Shown: in pieces, positions 62,779 through 64,000 of the stretch | How the letters are laid out: each line of letters starts with the position of its first letter | Numbering within the stretch: position 1 is the stretch's first letter | Assembly (NCBI GenBank): GCA_951812575.1 | Contig: OX638322.1 | Coordinates: forward strand, 496,001-560,000 | Direction of reading: 5' to 3' | DNA length: 64,000 bases | DNA from: Candidatus Binatia bacterium | GTDB taxonomy: Bacteria > Desulfobacterota > Binatia > Bin18 | Notes under the pieces: model-generated | What the model was told of the DNA's origin: nothing | Database searches by the model: none | The model's input: only the letters and a program-made list of their open reading frames with translations | Position numbers and translations under genes: made by a program

Positions 62779-63768
62779 TCAGGCATCTTTCAGCGCCTCC
62801 GCCACGCGCGCATAGTCTTCGAGCCGCGGCAGGATGAGCGGCAGGTCTATCCCGGCGGCTCGATACTCGGCAATCCGTTGTCGGCACTGCTCTTCCGAGC
62901 CGATGAGATAAAAAGACGCCACCATCTCGTCAGTAATGAGCTTGACCGCCTCCGTGCCCCCGTCTTTGGCATACGACTCTCGTAACGGCCCAAGAATAGA
63001 CGGATCAAATCCTCCCTTTTCAAGCAGGATCTCACCCACATAGGCTTCGTCAAGCAGGCGGACAATACGCTTTTTGAGGGTTGGCAGCATGCGCTGCGGA
63101 TCGTCGGTCAGTCGAATGACCAGCATGCAGGCAATGTCGATCGAATGGGGATCACGACCGGCCTCTTGGGCGGCGCTACGGATCTCTTCCACTGCGTAGG
63201 TGACGTAGGACGGGGGCACATAAGCGTTCAATAAAACGCCGTCGGCAATCGCCCCAGCCAGACGCAGCCCTTTTTTTCCGATCGCTGCCAGATAGATGGG
63301 CAGATTGGGCTGGACCGGCGTGGTGGCAAGCCGAGCATTCCTGATCGTGAAAGGCCCGGCAGTATCGGTAACTCGCTCACCCGATAGCAGTCGTCTCAGC
63401 AGGGAGATGCTGCCCCGCATGGCGGCCTGAGCATTGCCGTAGGCCATCCCCATCCTGCCTTGGATCACCTCGCGTTCGCTGCGCCCCAGCCCCAACACGA
63501 AGCGCCCACCCGTAATCCGGTCCAGCGTGGCCGTTGCCATAGCGAGGAGCGCGGGGTTGCGCGTGTACGGATTTGTGACACCAACGCCGAGCTTGATCCG
63601 CTCGGTCGCCGCCCCAAGATAGCCGAGCAGCGAGAATATCTCTTCGTGGAAATAGCGCTCCGTGACCCACAGGGATTCATAGCCGGCGTTTTCTGCCAGG
63701 AGTCCGTACTGCTTCAGTTCAGGGCCACTCTCGATACCGTGGTAGAGGACAAGACCTGATCGACTCAT
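62779..63768 (-). CDS. LLM-class flavin-dependent oxidoreductase (copy 7)
   Basis: A 329-residue luciferase-like monooxygenase. LAENAGYESLWVTERYFHEE, IKLGVGVTNPYTRNPALLAM, GRFVLGLGRSEREVIQGRMG and GLRLAGAIADGVLLNAYVPP are family stretches, close to F420-dependent methylene-tetrahydromethanopterin reductase-like members. ATG 63768 has GGAGCG in front; the frame upstream is not real. It is convergent with the PIN gene (3 bp between stops). Confidence 0.87.
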   Translation of the reverse strand: MSRSGLVLYHGIESGPELKQYGLLAENAGYESLWVTERYFHEEIFSLLGYLGAATERIKLGVGVTNPYTRNPALLAMATATLDRITGGRFVLGLGRSEREVIQGRMGMAYGNAQAAMRGSISLLRRLLSGERVTDTAGPFTIRNARLATTPVQPNLPIYLAAIGKKGLRLAGAIADGVLLNAYVPPSYVTYAVEEIRSAAQEAGRDPHSIDIACMLVIRLTDDPQRMLPTLKKRIVRLLDEAYVGEILLEKGGFDPSILGPLRESYAKDGGTEAVKLITDEMVASFYLIGSEEQCRQRIAEYRAAGIDLPLILPRLEDYARVAEALKDA

Positions 63769-63787
63769 GTTTCGCTCCGTTCTCGTT

Positions 63788-64000
63788 TTAGTCTTGCTTC
63801 TGGGCGACAAATGTCCAATACGTCGGCACGATATCCGGATTCTCTTGAGTGACGCGGAATCCGGTCTCGTGCAGCATGGCAAGAATATCACTCCGGGTGT
63901 TGACAATATTCCCCCAAGTGACCTCGAACCATTGCTCCAGGATACTCATGGTAAAGCGCCGGTCGTGCAAATCGGCGCCCGTTTCCGGGGCACACCGATC
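63788..64000 (-). CDS. Possible methyltransferase, C-terminal fragment
   Basis: The frame is open from the right window edge. The 70 residues present (e.g. DRRFTMSILEQWFEVTWGN, and the end GFRVTQENPDIVPTYWTFVA) look like the last part of a SAM-dependent class I methyltransferase, where a helix and the final beta hairpin often read like this. The evidence is weak. It is upstream of and co-directional with the last luciferase-like gene. Confidence 0.4.
   Translation of the reverse strand, partial: DRCAPETGADLHDRRFTMSILEQWFEVTWGNIVNTRSDILAMLHETGFRVTQENPDIVPTYWTFVAQKQD

Overview
This 64 kb window is a gene-dense, moderately GC-rich bacterial chromosome segment with no rRNA or tRNA gene that I can find. 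Its chromosomal core is Gram-negative in type: lipoproteins with lipoboxes, a LolB-like lipoprotein, and a dprA-topA-trmFO run next to argS. It is unusually rich in luciferase-like flavin monooxygenases (seven), acyl-CoA dehydrogenases (five) and enoyl-CoA hydratases (three). That mix is what one sees in uncultured deltaproteobacteria-like, Tectomicrobia/Entotheonella-like or Binatota-like genomes. The assignment is inference from gene content and is not firm.

Layout. 1-2909: end of a hydantoinase/oxoprolinase A gene and its B partner. 2978-6000: acyl-CoA dehydrogenase, luciferase-like oxidoreductase and pyrE read leftward. 6112-8793: peroxiredoxin, then a small islet with a Fic protein and an unknown gene. 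8987-12544: luciferase-like oxidoreductase and a pair of adjacent acyl-CoA dehydrogenases. 12597-16419: CAP protein, a 2-hydroxyacid dehydrogenase bracketed by inverted repeats, enoyl-CoA hydratase, luciferase-like protein. 16611-18547: a catalase gene broken by a large internal deletion, divergent from an intact oxyR with a recognisable OxyR site between them. 18588-24050: amidohydrolase, penicillin acylase with an AhpD-like gene, sugar epimerase. 24108-25969: an AAA ATPase overlapping a DUF4276 gene, a likely defence pair. 26011-28869: luciferase-like protein, enoyl-CoA hydratase, and a rhodanese whose catalytic cysteine codon is an in-frame TGA followed by a SECIS-like hairpin, i.e. a probable selenoprotein. 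28894-36422: envelope and small proteins, CysQ-like phosphatase, deoxyhypusine-synthase-like protein, NadD-like protein, TPR lipoprotein and LolB-like lipoprotein, and a small lipoprotein gene bracketed by two copies of a palindromic repeat. 36569-49461: acyl-CoA dehydrogenase, an AT-rich DUF3644 gene, then housekeeping (trmFO, topA, dprA, argS, a UvrD-type helicase, TusA). 49442-53656: VapBC, a decayed MFS transporter, a MATE pump and a HigBA-type pair. 54255-61922: an eight-gene leftward run (SDR, two luciferase-like proteins, nitroreductase, acyl-CoA dehydrogenase, GST, enoyl-CoA hydratase, haloalkane dehalogenase) that looks catabolic. 62054-64000: a Phd/PIN pair, a seventh luciferase-like protein and the end of a possible methyltransferase.

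The most notable result is the selenocysteine rhodanese at 28048-28869: a normal reading stops at 28743 and loses both the active-site residue and the conserved C-terminus. Next are the AAA/DUF4276 pair, the deletion-inactivated catalase beside an intact OxyR circuit, and two different genes each bracketed by inverted copies of short non-coding repeats. Toxin-antitoxin pairs, short repeats and two deletion-type pseudogenes suggest a plastic genome. If the sequence is a metagenome assembly, the two deletion junctions should first be checked as assembly errors.
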